64,000 nucleotides of DNA from Symbiodinium natans. Taxonomy: Eukaryota; Sar; Dinophyceae; Suessiales; Symbiodiniaceae. The stretch spans positions 238,188 through 302,187 of the forward strand of contig CAJNDS010002484.1 in assembly GCA_905221605.1 (NCBI GenBank), given 5' to 3'. The stretch's first letter is position 1; every line of letters begins with the position of its first letter. Of the stretch, positions 11,143 through 22,700 are shown one piece after another. A program made the translations under genes and the position numbers. The notes under the pieces are model-generated. The model saw only the letters and a list, made by a program, of their open reading frames with translations. It did no database searches and was not told the origin of the DNA.

Positions 11143-12669
11143 AGCTTGGGCTTCTGGGTTTAGGGCTTGACTGCTCATGATCTCAGGACCATTTTGCAGG
11201 CATTTGCTGTGAGGGGCCTGCTTTTTACGCATTCGCGGTTTGGAGGTTTTGGCTGCGAGTCCTTATAGAACCGGAAGTCGTGGTTAACGGGATACGGACA
11301 ACTTCTTCAGAAAACGGACTGGGAAGGTGTTCAGATTCAGGATTCCCTCAGGATATCAGTAGAAAAAAGCTGCAACCAAATTCTTAATATCTGCGATCGA
11401 GGCTGCGTACATAAGAATTCCAAGTATCCGCTCACAAGCTTCTTATTTTGAGACTTTAGGGTTTGGTGTTTGGTCGTACAGCAAAGAGAAGTTGTGAAGT
11501 TTTGGCTGTAAAGGAAACAAAGATAAATCTGCTCGCAGTCTTGTCGTGTTCCCACACAAGTCCAAAAAGAAAGAGCCCGATGCGGACTTTGCATTTGGGG
11601 ATTCTGGGTTTTTCTTTGCTTGGGAGAACCAACTCTTTCGTGGGCATCCTTGCCATGGTGCATTGGAGCGACCGCGAGACATACGATTGTTTCGACAAGA
11701 TCGTTGGGGGAGCTTGGTTGCGGCACAATCAACACCCACGTAGTAACAAGGGAAGGAGGTCCCTCTTACGGTACGACGGAAACTCCGAAGGAAGAGGGGA
11801 CATGGGAATGTAGAACAAACATTTTGAGCAAAAGCGGCTTGGTTTTGGGAATCATTGCTTCCCAAAAGCCTCCCACATGTTTCTAATGTGTGAGGGGCTA
11901 TAAATGTGAGTTCCAAAACGTTCGAATATGTAGCTTCTGGGAAACCCTAAACCCTAAACCCTAAACGCTAAACCCTAAACCCCAATCCTTGAATTGGGAA
12001 ACGGGTGTGCGAGATGTGTCTCGCCAACGAGCATGCCATTGTGAAGGGGGGCCCACAAGTGTGAGAACCTTGCATATCAAGAGTACCAAAAGCAGATGCT
12101 CTTGGTTTTGTTGTAGGGAAACTTAAGAAGTATAGATAGGGTGGGCAGGACTACACAAGATTGCACGTAGGGCGGGACACCGCAAGCGGGAATACTGTGA
12201 GCAGATGTTATGATTTCATGCGTGGTCGAGGTTTTTGATTTAACATCTAAGACCTTGCGCTACACACCCCCCACCCCCCAGCCCTCAAAGAAAAACACAA
12301 TTTCAGTTTTTTTTGCAGGGAGGGGGGAGGGTAGAGGATGGTAGAGGTAGATTCTCCCAACGTAAAGAGGTTGGTATGTGCACCTGTTCATCTAAGTCTT
12401 TTGGTTAAGACTGTCAGGTACGCGTCCAAGAGCCTCATGCTAGCTTCTAAACCTTACATATACTGGCAAGGGTTTTCCACTAAAGGATAGGATACCAACA
12501 TATGCACGATGTGAAACATCCAACCCTAAACCCTAAACCCCAAACCCCAAACCCTAAACCCTACACCCTAAACACTAAACCCTAAATCCTATACGTAAGT
12601 AAAGAGCAAGATTCTACTTGAACAAACCAGGCTGTCAGGGCGGCGCACTCTCTGGTTATTGGTCTCGTC
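11143..12669. other. No confident gene
   Basis: Contains small CCCTAAA blocks (11943-11985, 12523-12590). Open frames at 11460-11890 overlap in several frames and none shows a family motif, so I leave them uncalled. Confidence 0.4.
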
Positions 12670-12771
12670 TTGGGATGTCCCCCCTTATACTCACAGTCCT
12701 TAATAAGGAGTATAATTGGGGTTACTATCATCCCTATGAAGGAGTGTTAGTTTCAGGGAGAACATCGCAAG
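12670..12771. mobile_element. Foldback element, family A
   Basis: About 100 bp with imperfect inverted termini, left end TGGGATGTCCCCCCTTATAC and right end ending AACATCGCAA. Other copies: 32321-32515, 41958-42059, 42196-42301, 43840-43940, 57399-57446 (partial), 63297-63377 (truncated) and 63378-63488. MITE-like size and structure; no transposase is seen. Confidence 0.75.
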
Positions 12772-12833
12772 AATTCCAAGGTATGGAGTGCCTGGCATGA
12801 GGTATGTAAGGCTATGGGTTTCGGAGGCTCACT

Positions 12834-12900
12834 ACCCCTAAACCCTAAACCCTAAACCCTAAACCCTAAACCCTAAACCCTAAACCCTAAACCCTAAACC
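12834..12900. repeat. Interstitial telomere-like array, CCCTAAA
   Basis: Nine nearly perfect copies ending 8 bp before an AG acceptor-like site. Confidence 0.95.
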
Positions 12901-12908
12901 TCGGCCAG

Positions 12909-12956
12909 GTGCCGTGGAAGATGCCGACAGGCTTTGGCCCACGCTGCGTGCGCAAA
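12909..12956 (+). CDS. Short exon-like island, unknown gene
   Basis: Follows AG at 12907-12908 and reads AVEDADRLWPTLRAQ up to GT at 12957. Coding-like and directly downstream of a CCCTAAA array. It could be an early exon of the channel gene, but nothing ties it to that family. Confidence 0.35.
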
Positions 12957-13563
12957 GTGTTCTGACTCCCCAAGCTCCGGAATTCGACTTGAGACCCTTG
13001 GCCTTAGCCGTGTCTTGGGCAGGCCGGTGTCGAAGGAAGGCAAGCCACTCAGGGCTTCAGTTTCCATTGTGTGCTGTGGGGTGCAGCTTCTTAACCAACC
13101 TTCAACTCTAAACCCCACATTCTGAAGCCTCAAGCCGCAAACCCCGAAACTCCTAAGCCCTAAGCCCTCTTCCCATAAGCCCCAGGCTGGGCATCGACTC
13201 GGAACTGGGCAGGCTCTGAAAAGTCGAATAGGCAAGGCTCAGACGTCCGCGCCAAACCCAAAGCCTCTCGGATGGCGGTGTTCGAAAACTCGCGTGTGCT
13301 TGATCATGAGGATGCTTAACCATACGACGAGGTACAACGAGAAAGGCCCCTGTTTCGGGTCTTGCAAGCCCTTGTGCCGAGGTCCTGGCGCCGAAAAACA
13401 AATAGCTTGGGGCCAGAACGTCCGGCCCTTTGAAGTCTATCCGCATGTATGGAGGAAGGCAGTTTCTGGCGAGCCGAGCCTCAAAAGACTGTACGCATGG
13501 CGAGCTGTTCGAACAGCGGTAGGGGGCTTTGAGGGGCAAGGGGCATGTAGTCCGACACTGCAG

Positions 13564-13710
13564 CATCGGATCACATCGACTGTTCGGAGGCCTCGGATCG
13601 GAGCAGCAGTTCCAAGCTAAAGAAGAAGGTGCCCGCGGAGGTCGCGGCGAGCACGGCAGTATACTGGGCTACGGTTGTAATCTTTGTGGGTCCTGTGTGG
13701 GGCATGTCAG
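13564..13710 (+). CDS. Channel gene: N-terminal exon, Ser-rich and possibly hydrophobic
   Basis: After CAG at 13561-13563 the frame reads an acidic Ser-rich stretch (DCSEASDRSSSSKLKKK), then AVYWATVVIFVGPVWGM, a hydrophobic stretch long enough for a membrane segment, to a GT at 13711. Assignment to the channel rests on position and strand only. Confidence 0.4.
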
Positions 13711-16700
13711 GTGCGCGAAGACCTCCACGGCGCACGAGCCCCGGGTTTGAGGCGCAGGCTTGCATCTTGGGGAGATTCCTAGCAACTGCTGTGGCAGAAC
13801 TGTACTCCTCTCTTTGTAGTCTGTACCGCACTCATCCATACATATGTGTATATGTGTATATGTGTATTGTGTATGTATGTATATGTGCATATGTATACGT
13901 GTACGTACATGTATGTGTATATGCATATATATATATGTACATGTACATGTATATGTATATGCATATGTATTTATTTGTATTTGCTGTATTTATATTTGTT
14001 TATGTATTTGTATTTGTATTAGTATCTGTAAAGGGATGTACAGTATAGGGATATGTATGTGTCTTTGTGTGTATTGCATGTGTGTTTGCAGATAGTTCGC
14101 AGTCATGCTTAGTCGTGGAAGGGCGCGTTGCATGCTTGATATCCACAAGCATGTGCCAGTTGAAACTACTCACTTTGCTGCCTTGAGTCGTCGAGGTCGT
14201 TCCATCAACACCTCAGACGAACCAAAGCCGCGTGATCCTGCCAGCTTTGCTTTCAAAGATGTATCTGCCGGCATTGCTTTCGTAGATGTATGAGTCTGCA
14301 ATCAGACGACTGATGGCAGTGTTTGGTAGGTTGTTTGGCGTGAATGTGTTCGAGGCTTCCCAAAAAAGGGACAGATTGTAAGCATCCTGCCATCTCCTCC
14401 CCTGAAACTGAAGAGAAAGATAACTCTAAGATAACCCTCATGTTTGCAAGTGAACCACAAGTTCCCCATGTTGGGGCTTAGCAGTCACAAGTTCTGCAGG
14501 ACGATTGGAGTGGAGCAAAGACACCATTGATTTTTGCAATTCAATTGACACCTCTGATATGCCAGGACGAGTCCGGAGACAAGAAGACAGGTTCGCAGAG
14601 ATCGCTGGTTCAATTGAGTTGTGAAACGACTGATTCCGTCCTGGCTTCACTCTCCTGGGTTGTGGCTATTGTCCTTACACACAAATCTCGAGGTGGCAAG
14701 CTGAAGCACAGAGCCACCTATATTGCGGAGGCTTTCATGTCGGACATGAACAAGGCTGGCGACGGCAGTCCGTCATGACTTCTTGTCCTGCGGAAAATTT
14801 CTGCGTGGGAGGTCAATGCTGACGATGACGAGAGCCAAGAAAGTGAGGCCTGAGCGACGGGTGGGACATCAAGACACCTTGTTTTTTCATTCTGCAGTTT
14901 GTTTGGTGGATATAGCAATGTAGCCTTCAAGTGCTGATGGCTCGAAGCCCGAAGCCTGCCCGGAAGCTGCAGATTCCAGCGCCAATGCGTCTGGAAACGT
15001 GCCGATCGCCAGCCCGCGCAGGGGCGAAAAAAGCCAATCCGAATGCTGGCAAATACTTCGCACCTGTGTCGGAGTGTTGGTCTGAAGGCGTTTGGCGGTG
15101 GAGGCATGAGATTTGATCGCCTTGCCTTGCCCAGACGGCCCTTCTGTAGGAAACATATCTTCAACTGAATAGAGGACCTCGAAAACAGTGAGGTGTATTC
15201 TTAGAGGTATTGCGTGCTTTGGCCAGGGCAGCGGGTACCGCTGGCAAGTACGCCGACTTCTGGTGGCCCTGCCCGCCTTACGCATGGGTCAGCTTGGCCC
15301 TCTTTGAGACCCCCTGAGTAGAGATGCAGGTGTTACAACAGGGAAGCTCGGAAGGGGCTTAGGGTTTAGAGTTTAGTGTTTTCTGGGTACAGAGAACTGA
15401 AGGGAGAGCGAGAAAGTAGGTTGTTCGGCTGAGCTGGGCTCCAATTCAAAAGCCCCGTGAGCCACTCAGTGATGCCAGGCGCACCCGGCATTCGACATTA
15501 CCATCGGTGGCTTTATCGTCTTGAATGCCATCACTCTCGGTGCCTTGACCTGTCCAAGGGTTGGAAGTGCAAAGATTCAAGATTGTCGGATACGTGCTTA
15601 CATGTTTTCCATTCTGAGTCTGAAATCCGATATCCCTTAAGTCATGGTTCCTGGTCTCATGTTGACTTCTTCGGGGTAAGGGAACAAGGGACTCATCTTT
15701 GCTGCAGGCTTCCAAAGTGACTGGAATGTTCAGAACATCAACGCGCAGGTTGGCCTGCAAAAGAGTTGCTGCTCTTGCTTATTTAGGCTCTAGGGTTTAG
15801 GGTTTAGGGTTCAGGGTTTAGGGTTCAGGGTTCAGGGTTGGCATAGACCAATTCAGTCTTACTGTTGGTCTGGATTCGCATACCAATCCCTAAACCCTAA
15901 ACTCTAAACCCTAAACCCCAAACCCCAAACCCTAAACCCCAATCCCTGAACCCTGAACCCTGAACCCTAAACCCTAAACCCTAAACCTAAACCCTGAACC
16001 CTGAACCCTAAACCCAATCTGTTGGTTGAACTCGTGAGGTCATCGCTGCAGGCTTCCCAAGTGAGTGGACTGGTCAGAGCATCAGTGGGGAGGTCGGCCT
16101 GCCTCTAACAAAACCGCGGTTTCGGGTTTCGGGTTTAGGGTTTAGGGTTTGCAAGAGTCCTAGCACTGCATACACGGCGTTTCTTGATTTGTGCATCCAC
16201 ACAGAGTCTGGCCTCTAAGCTTTCCAGCCCCCAGCCGCAATTGCCAAACCCTGAACTGCAGTTGCGGCCTTACTGTGCCCAGAAAGTAGTTGAGTTTCGC
16301 CTTGAAGGCATGCTTCCATGTGTCACTTGGCGCAAGGAGCCAGAAGTCTTCTCCATCATTGAGAAGATTTTCGCTGCTCGTCTTCGGACACTGGCCCACA
16401 TGATGATTCATCGTTGCCTGCTGTCATCGGAATTTTTCGCGCTGCAGCAAGGCTTGGACATGTGTGTACTGTTTGCCTGATCAGTCTATTTGATGGGGAG
16501 GTCTAATCCCTTCCCCCTAACATTAAACCCCCCGCCACCCCTATTACTAAATACCCCCCCATATAATGCTAGAATATATCTACAATGGGGCATCTAATAT
16601 TAGGGGTATCTAATATTCGTGGAAGGGGATCTACTGAACCTCCGAACCCTGGAGCCGAGAAGTCCTCAACAAGCAAGGCCGTGGTCTTCTTAGGCGAGCT

Positions 16701-19676
16701 CTGCCTTCGGCTATTCGGGAAAGGCCGCGGCTGATTGCGGGCATGTCTTTTTCTCATTGTGCCTCCGAAGCATTGCAGCAGCGACTTGCCGCTGAGCAGG
16801 TTTCGTCGGATTCTACTGTGGGGCGGAATGGAAGTGCCTTGTCTCAATTGTGGTCAGGCGGCTTCCATCGCTTCATCCTACGTCCGCTCTGAACGACTAA
16901 CACGACTAACCTCGAACCGTGACCTCAAGCCCTAAACAAGCCCGACCGCACCACCAAGCCCTAAACTCTTAGGGGCCAAACCCCAGCATCGTTCCGAGGT
17001 GGGCCGTCTTTGACTCCATCATCGTCGGGTGCGGTTCTTTTTTGGAATGCGTCGTAATTTCCTCCAACACCTCAGTTGATGAACTCTAGACCCTGAACTA
17101 AACCCTTCGACCCTGAACATTTCCTCAACCCCAAGTTCCCTGACACTTTGTGAAAGCAGGCTCCAAGTCATCGAGGAGGTCTCCACTCTTGCAGCCACGG
17201 CCTTGTCTCCTGGGCTCATGGACCCTGAAAGGCCGTAAGACCCCCCAAACCCCAAACCACAAACCCTGGTTCCCCCTAAGCCCCAAGCGGTGCAGGAGAG
17301 GGATAGGGCTCCGGGTGGGAGGTTCCGGAATGTGCGTGCGCCAAGCCCCCCCCCAAGCCGTTGTAAGAATGCACATCTCACCCTACTCTCCCTGAGCCAA
17401 CCAAAGACTCCCCGTCCCTCCCCACCCCTCCTTCCAAGCCCCCCCTCTCCTCCCCCCCCAAACCCTGAACCCTAAACCCTAAACCCTAAACCCTAAACCC
17501 TAAACCCTAAACCCTAAACCCTAAACCCTAAGCCCTAAGCCCTAAGCCCTAAACCCTAAACCCTAAACCCTAAACCCTGAACCCTAAACCCTGAACCCTA
17601 AACCCTAAACCCTAAACCCATCCCCCAAAGCCCTGAACCAAGGTGGGCTCCGAAGCGGCTCAGGGCAGCAACCTGGGCTTCATGCGCGTGATGCGGATCC
17701 TCCGGCGCGAGCCGAGGGGTTCTTCGGATTGTGCCTTGGGGTTGAGGTTCAGGGGCTGCAGCCCTCGAGTCCCCAGAGCTCTAGAGCTTTGGGGTTTAGG
17801 TGCTTCAAGGAGGAGGTCTGCTTCGGAGCCTGACCGTCCATTGTCACCTGGAGAAACCATGTGTTGCGCAGGCTGCTGCGAATCATACGTCTCGTTCGAC
17901 TCCTGCAGTTTGTCAATGAGCTGCGAACTATGGTGGGCCGCTCTTTCTGGCAGAGCCCTGCGAGTGTGTAAGCATTCACTGTGAAGCATACGTGCGCTGC
18001 CGCAGGTGATGTCCATCGTGGGTTCGATGAGGTCGCTGGCGTGGACAGTCGTGTTGATGCTCCTCATCAAATATATCATCGGAGCCATGGGCTCAGCACC
18101 CGCGCCTTGAGCGCGACACGTTTTTGCCCAGACAAGCTCAGAGATGGAAGGTGCGCTTCTGCTCGCTCAGGTTTACCTGTGCGGGCTGATTGCAGACACG
18201 GGTGGAGGCCTTATTGTGCCGGATGTGTTACGCAGGCGCAGCTCAATGGGGGGGGGGCCCGAACGCTCCCGGACATCTGTCGGCTATTGGAAATACCAAT
18301 CCCACGCAAAAACTACCAAAGAAAGGGGTGATCTGGTTCGGGGCCATTGGGGACCCAGACCTACGGCCCGCGCATCCGTGGGGCTCCAGAAGCTGAAATG
18401 TTACTGCTTCGGTGCTTGCCCTTGAGGGTGTTCGGCCGAGCCAAGCCCGAGCTACCAAACTCTCCAAACTCCCATGATGTCCTAGTCTGAAAGAACCCTG
18501 AAGAGCAATCCGAAGCCCCTGCACCCTAACCCCCCCGCAACCCGAAGCCACGGCCACTGAGGCTTGGAGACTCCCACTGTCATCACCACGGACTGGGTTT
18601 TAGGATGTTTTAGGGCCTTAGGGGGTTTCACGATGCTTTTTTGTGCTGGCAGCATTGACGTTGTAATGGGTTCGGTGTCGTTGTTGGGTTTGGGGTGTGG
18701 GCGTTTGGAGGTTCAGGCGCTTTGGGGCCTAGGTGAAGCAGCTCAGAGTTTCGGACGGTGCCACCCAAGTGTGTCGGATTCCCGCCTCTTCAACTGCTGC
18801 CAGCAAAGGGGTGAGATGAGGCGTGCAGCTCTCTGTCGTTCAGGAGCTGGTCGAGTACTATGGGAGCTTGCCCCGTGCAGTCTTGACCTTGTACCAGGCA
18901 CGGAGATTTCAAGAGTTTCCGGCTCATCCGGCTCATGCAGAGGCTACAGGCAAGCTTGCACTTCTTGCGGGTCTTTCACTCTAGGGGTGTGTCCCCAGCA
19001 GCTCGACATGTGCGCCCCAGTTCACCAAAATCCGCCGCATCTAAATCGCTGCTCGATGTTAAGAAAACAATGCTGCCAACTGCCATGTGCTGCAAGCAAA
19101 AAGGTTGTACACCCTTAAGCCTAAAGCCTTGTGTGTCGCCACTAAAGCGCTTGCAGGCCATGACCGGCGGAGTGGACTGGAACGACCTCTCCAAGCCGCT
19201 GGAAACCAGCATCAGCCCGTTGATGACGGTGGCTGGGAGCCAAGGCTTTCTAGTGCAGCTGTGTGTTGTGAAGGCTTCCTAGGGCAGCTGTATGTTTTCA
19301 ATAGCGTGTTTTTCCTCTGTGCTTCCCCTGGTGCATCGACTCAGGTCTTTGCCCTGTACGTCGCTTTTGCGGACGGGGCCTGAGAGTGCCGGTGTCTCGT
19401 AGCAGCTTACGCAAACCAACAAAGAGAATCGAGAACTGAGGCAAAATTCGATGTGCTTGCTTGTCATGACCATCACATCTTTGCAGGTTTTAGCCATGAT
19501 GAATGTGGTTACCGGCGTTTTCGTTGAATCCGCCCTCGGATCAGCGCGAGAGGCAGACATGCTTCGTGTCTCTCTGCGTGTACACTTGAGTGCACGTAGT
19601 GTCACGGAGCTCATATAATCATAGTAATACTTAACAACAATAATAGTAACAATGATAAATAATCACAATCATAGTA

Positions 19677-19713
<37 letters not shown>

Positions 19714-19718
19714 TATCG

Positions 19719-19752
<34 letters not shown>

Positions 19753-22700
19753 GTGTACATATGTGTATATATATATGTATATAAATTTCCATGCCCGTGC
19801 CAGGACCGTGAAAAAGAGGTGTTGGGCTCGGCGGCGCGCGGATGCGAAGACATGTGTTCCCCCGCACTTTCTCAGAAGGAGATGTAGGATCCAAGCACCC
19901 TAAGTAAGGTTATAAGTATAATTCCCCAGTAGGATCCAAGCATCCTGAGTAAGGTCATTGTGTATAGTTCCCCAGTAGGATCCAAGCACCCAAAGTAAGG
20001 TTATCAGTATAGTTCACCGGTAGGATGCAAGTACCCTAAGTAAGGATACAAGTATAGTTCCCCTACGTGTAGCTGTCCATGAACCTCCAAGTACGAGAAG
20101 TAGGATTCTGAACCCTAAGCACCCTGAGCCCGAAGCCGAAATCGAGGTCATCAGCTCGGTGAAGAAGATCTTCCAGGTAGCTGACCACGACCAGAGCGGC
20201 TCCTCTCCCAGCATTGGGGCTTTCGGGCCCGTGGGTTTGAGAGACGGTCCCCAAACCCCAAACCTAAACCCTAAACCCTAAGCCCTAAACCCTAAACCCT
20301 GAACCCTGAACCCTGAAGACCTCGGGAGGCTTTCGGGGTTTGGCCGGTAGCCCTTGCCGGCCCATAGAAGACGCTCACGAGCCCCCCAAACTCCAAGGCC
20401 CAAACCCTAGACCCCAAACCCGAAACCCGAAACCCTAAACCCTAAAACCCTGAAACCCTAGAACCCTAAAACCCCAAACCCCTAACCAAAACCTACGCAA
20501 GCGAGCGAGGTCTTGGTGCCCACGACTGTGCTCTTCTAGTTTACGGCTAGGAGGTCTTGAAGCGTATTTTAGGCCTTGCAGGGCCCATGGGGTTTTGGTT
20601 TAGTGCTTAAGTTCTTAGGGTTTCGTGAGCAGGGACCTCAACCTGAAACCGCCCCCAAAACCCTATGCCCCAGCACCTAATCCCAAGCCCCTGCATCGCT
20701 GGTGCTCAGCTGGGGATCTTCCAAGGTGTTCTCACCTGGAGCGAGTTTTCCAAAACGCACGAGTCCCGGCATCGCTTGCAGATGGTGGAAGGTTTTGGGG
20801 ATTTGGCTTGAGGGTGCACAAGGGTGTTCGTGTTGATGTTCTGAAGTGGCTTCTGCTAAGCCAGATGCATCTTATCAGCATCTTATCAGGCACCTTGTTC
20901 CGGGCTGCACCGCCTGAGCGACCCTGAACAAACAGCCCCTGCTGTTCAATGCGTCCTCCAAGAGGCTTGGTGCACAGTTGCTAAGGTTGGAGGAGCCGGC
21001 AAACCTCAAGTACTTCGGCAGTCTTGGCATCAATGCGAGCGAGGTACCTGTGGGGGTTTACCAAAATACGGGACCCCTAATATGCACCCCCAAAGAGTGG
21101 GATTCCCTGAGAATAAGGACCCCAAAACCCCGATGTGGACATCTGGCCATTGTCTGAGTCAAGCTCCAATGCGGAATTCGGAGCCAGACCGTGCCAGCCA
21201 ATGTCACAAAACCCACCTCAAACACAAGCTTGCAAGTCACTCGGAATTCTACACCCTAAAACCCCCCAAGCTTCCAAAATCAAAATCACTGCTCGCAGGC
21301 TCGGGGCCTCTTTGGCCTGCTCGACGCGGACGAATCTGGCAGCGTAAGCCTGCAGGACATGTGTGGGTGTTGTCGTCGCCGTGGTCGTCGTCGCCGTCAT
21401 CGTCGTCGTCGTCGTCGTGGTGGCGGTGGTGGTGGCGGCGGCGGCAGTGGTGGTCGTCGTCGTTGGTGGTCGTCGTCGTGGTGGTAGTGGTGGTCGTCGT
21501 CGTTGTCGTGGTGGTCGTCGTCGTCGTGGTGGTAGTGGTGGTGGTCGTCGTCGTGGTGGTGGTGGTTGTCGTCGTTGTGGTCGTGGTCGTCGTGGTGCGT
21601 CGTCGTGGTGCGTCGTCGCCGTCGTGGTCGTCGCCACCGTGGTCACCGTCGTGGTCGTCGTCGTGGTCGCGGTCGTCGTCGCTGTCGTCGGTCCGTCCGT
21701 GCGTCCGTCAGTCCGTCCGTTCCTCAACCCTGAAACCGACGTACTCACTGATTCAGTCTAAGGTTAGAGATTGATCGTCACCTTCCCTCTCGCACGAGCA
21801 CATCTACACTTTCATCGCCCCTCCTAGATGATTAGACCCTTAGGCCTAACACCCAAAACTGCGCAAGCAAGTGGCCCTTGTTCCAAAAACTTAAGACAGA
21901 CGCCCAAAACCCAAACCTAAACCCTAAACCCGAAACCCTAAAAAAAACCCAAACCCTAAACCCTAGACCCTAAACCCCAAGGCCCCAATAAGACCTTGCC
22001 AGGAGTTCATGCAAGGCTGCTTGCGCCTTCGGGGCCAAGCGAAGGCTATTGACATGGCCACCTTGATGCTCTTTGGCGGCACTTCTTCTACATAAATGCC
22101 ATATATACAAGTTTTTACGTGAAGTCGGCATGAATAAGTAAATATTCATATAAACAAACAAAGCAATAAATCAATCGACAGTTTTATATACGTATATATA
22201 TATATATATACACACAGCAGAATGTGTAGAGTATTCTTCTCCGAGCGTGACCCTTTTCTGGTTGGGTTTGGAGGCCCCAGCCACGTTTCGGGGGGCTGGG
22301 GCTCCAAACCCTAAACCCTAAACCCTAAACCCAAAACCCTAAACCCGAAACCCGAAACCCGAAACCCTAAACCAACCCTCCGCAAATCCTGGTCGAGCAG
22401 TTGCGATCTCTTCGACCCAAGCTGCCATGGCTTGGGCTTCGGTGACTAATCCTTAAACCCTAAACCCTAAACCCCGAACGTTAACCCCTCAAGCATCACA
22501 AAAAGCCCTCAAAAAACACTCCTTAACCCCACAGAGCACAGACACCAGAACAAACTCCTCGACCCACAAAGCGCAGGTACCAGAACAAGCGCATCGTTGG
22601 ACTCCCAGCTCCGCTCAGGGGCAATGTCTCCAGATTTGTTTTTCCATCAGCGCTGTGTGGTTGCAGCAGACAGAGGGGTTAGACGGGACTGCTTCTGGTG

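Noticed and set aside
11463..11886. Three overlapping plus-strand frames of 65-116 codons
   Set aside because: No frame stands out and no motif or splice join supports one; left uncalled rather than guessed.
13840..14095. Tyr/Val/Cys-rich frames
   Set aside because: Translate the TATG/TATA microsatellite.
21082..21774. Val/Arg/Thr-rich frames of up to 230 codons
   Set aside because: Generated by the GTC/GTG repeat inside a channel intron.
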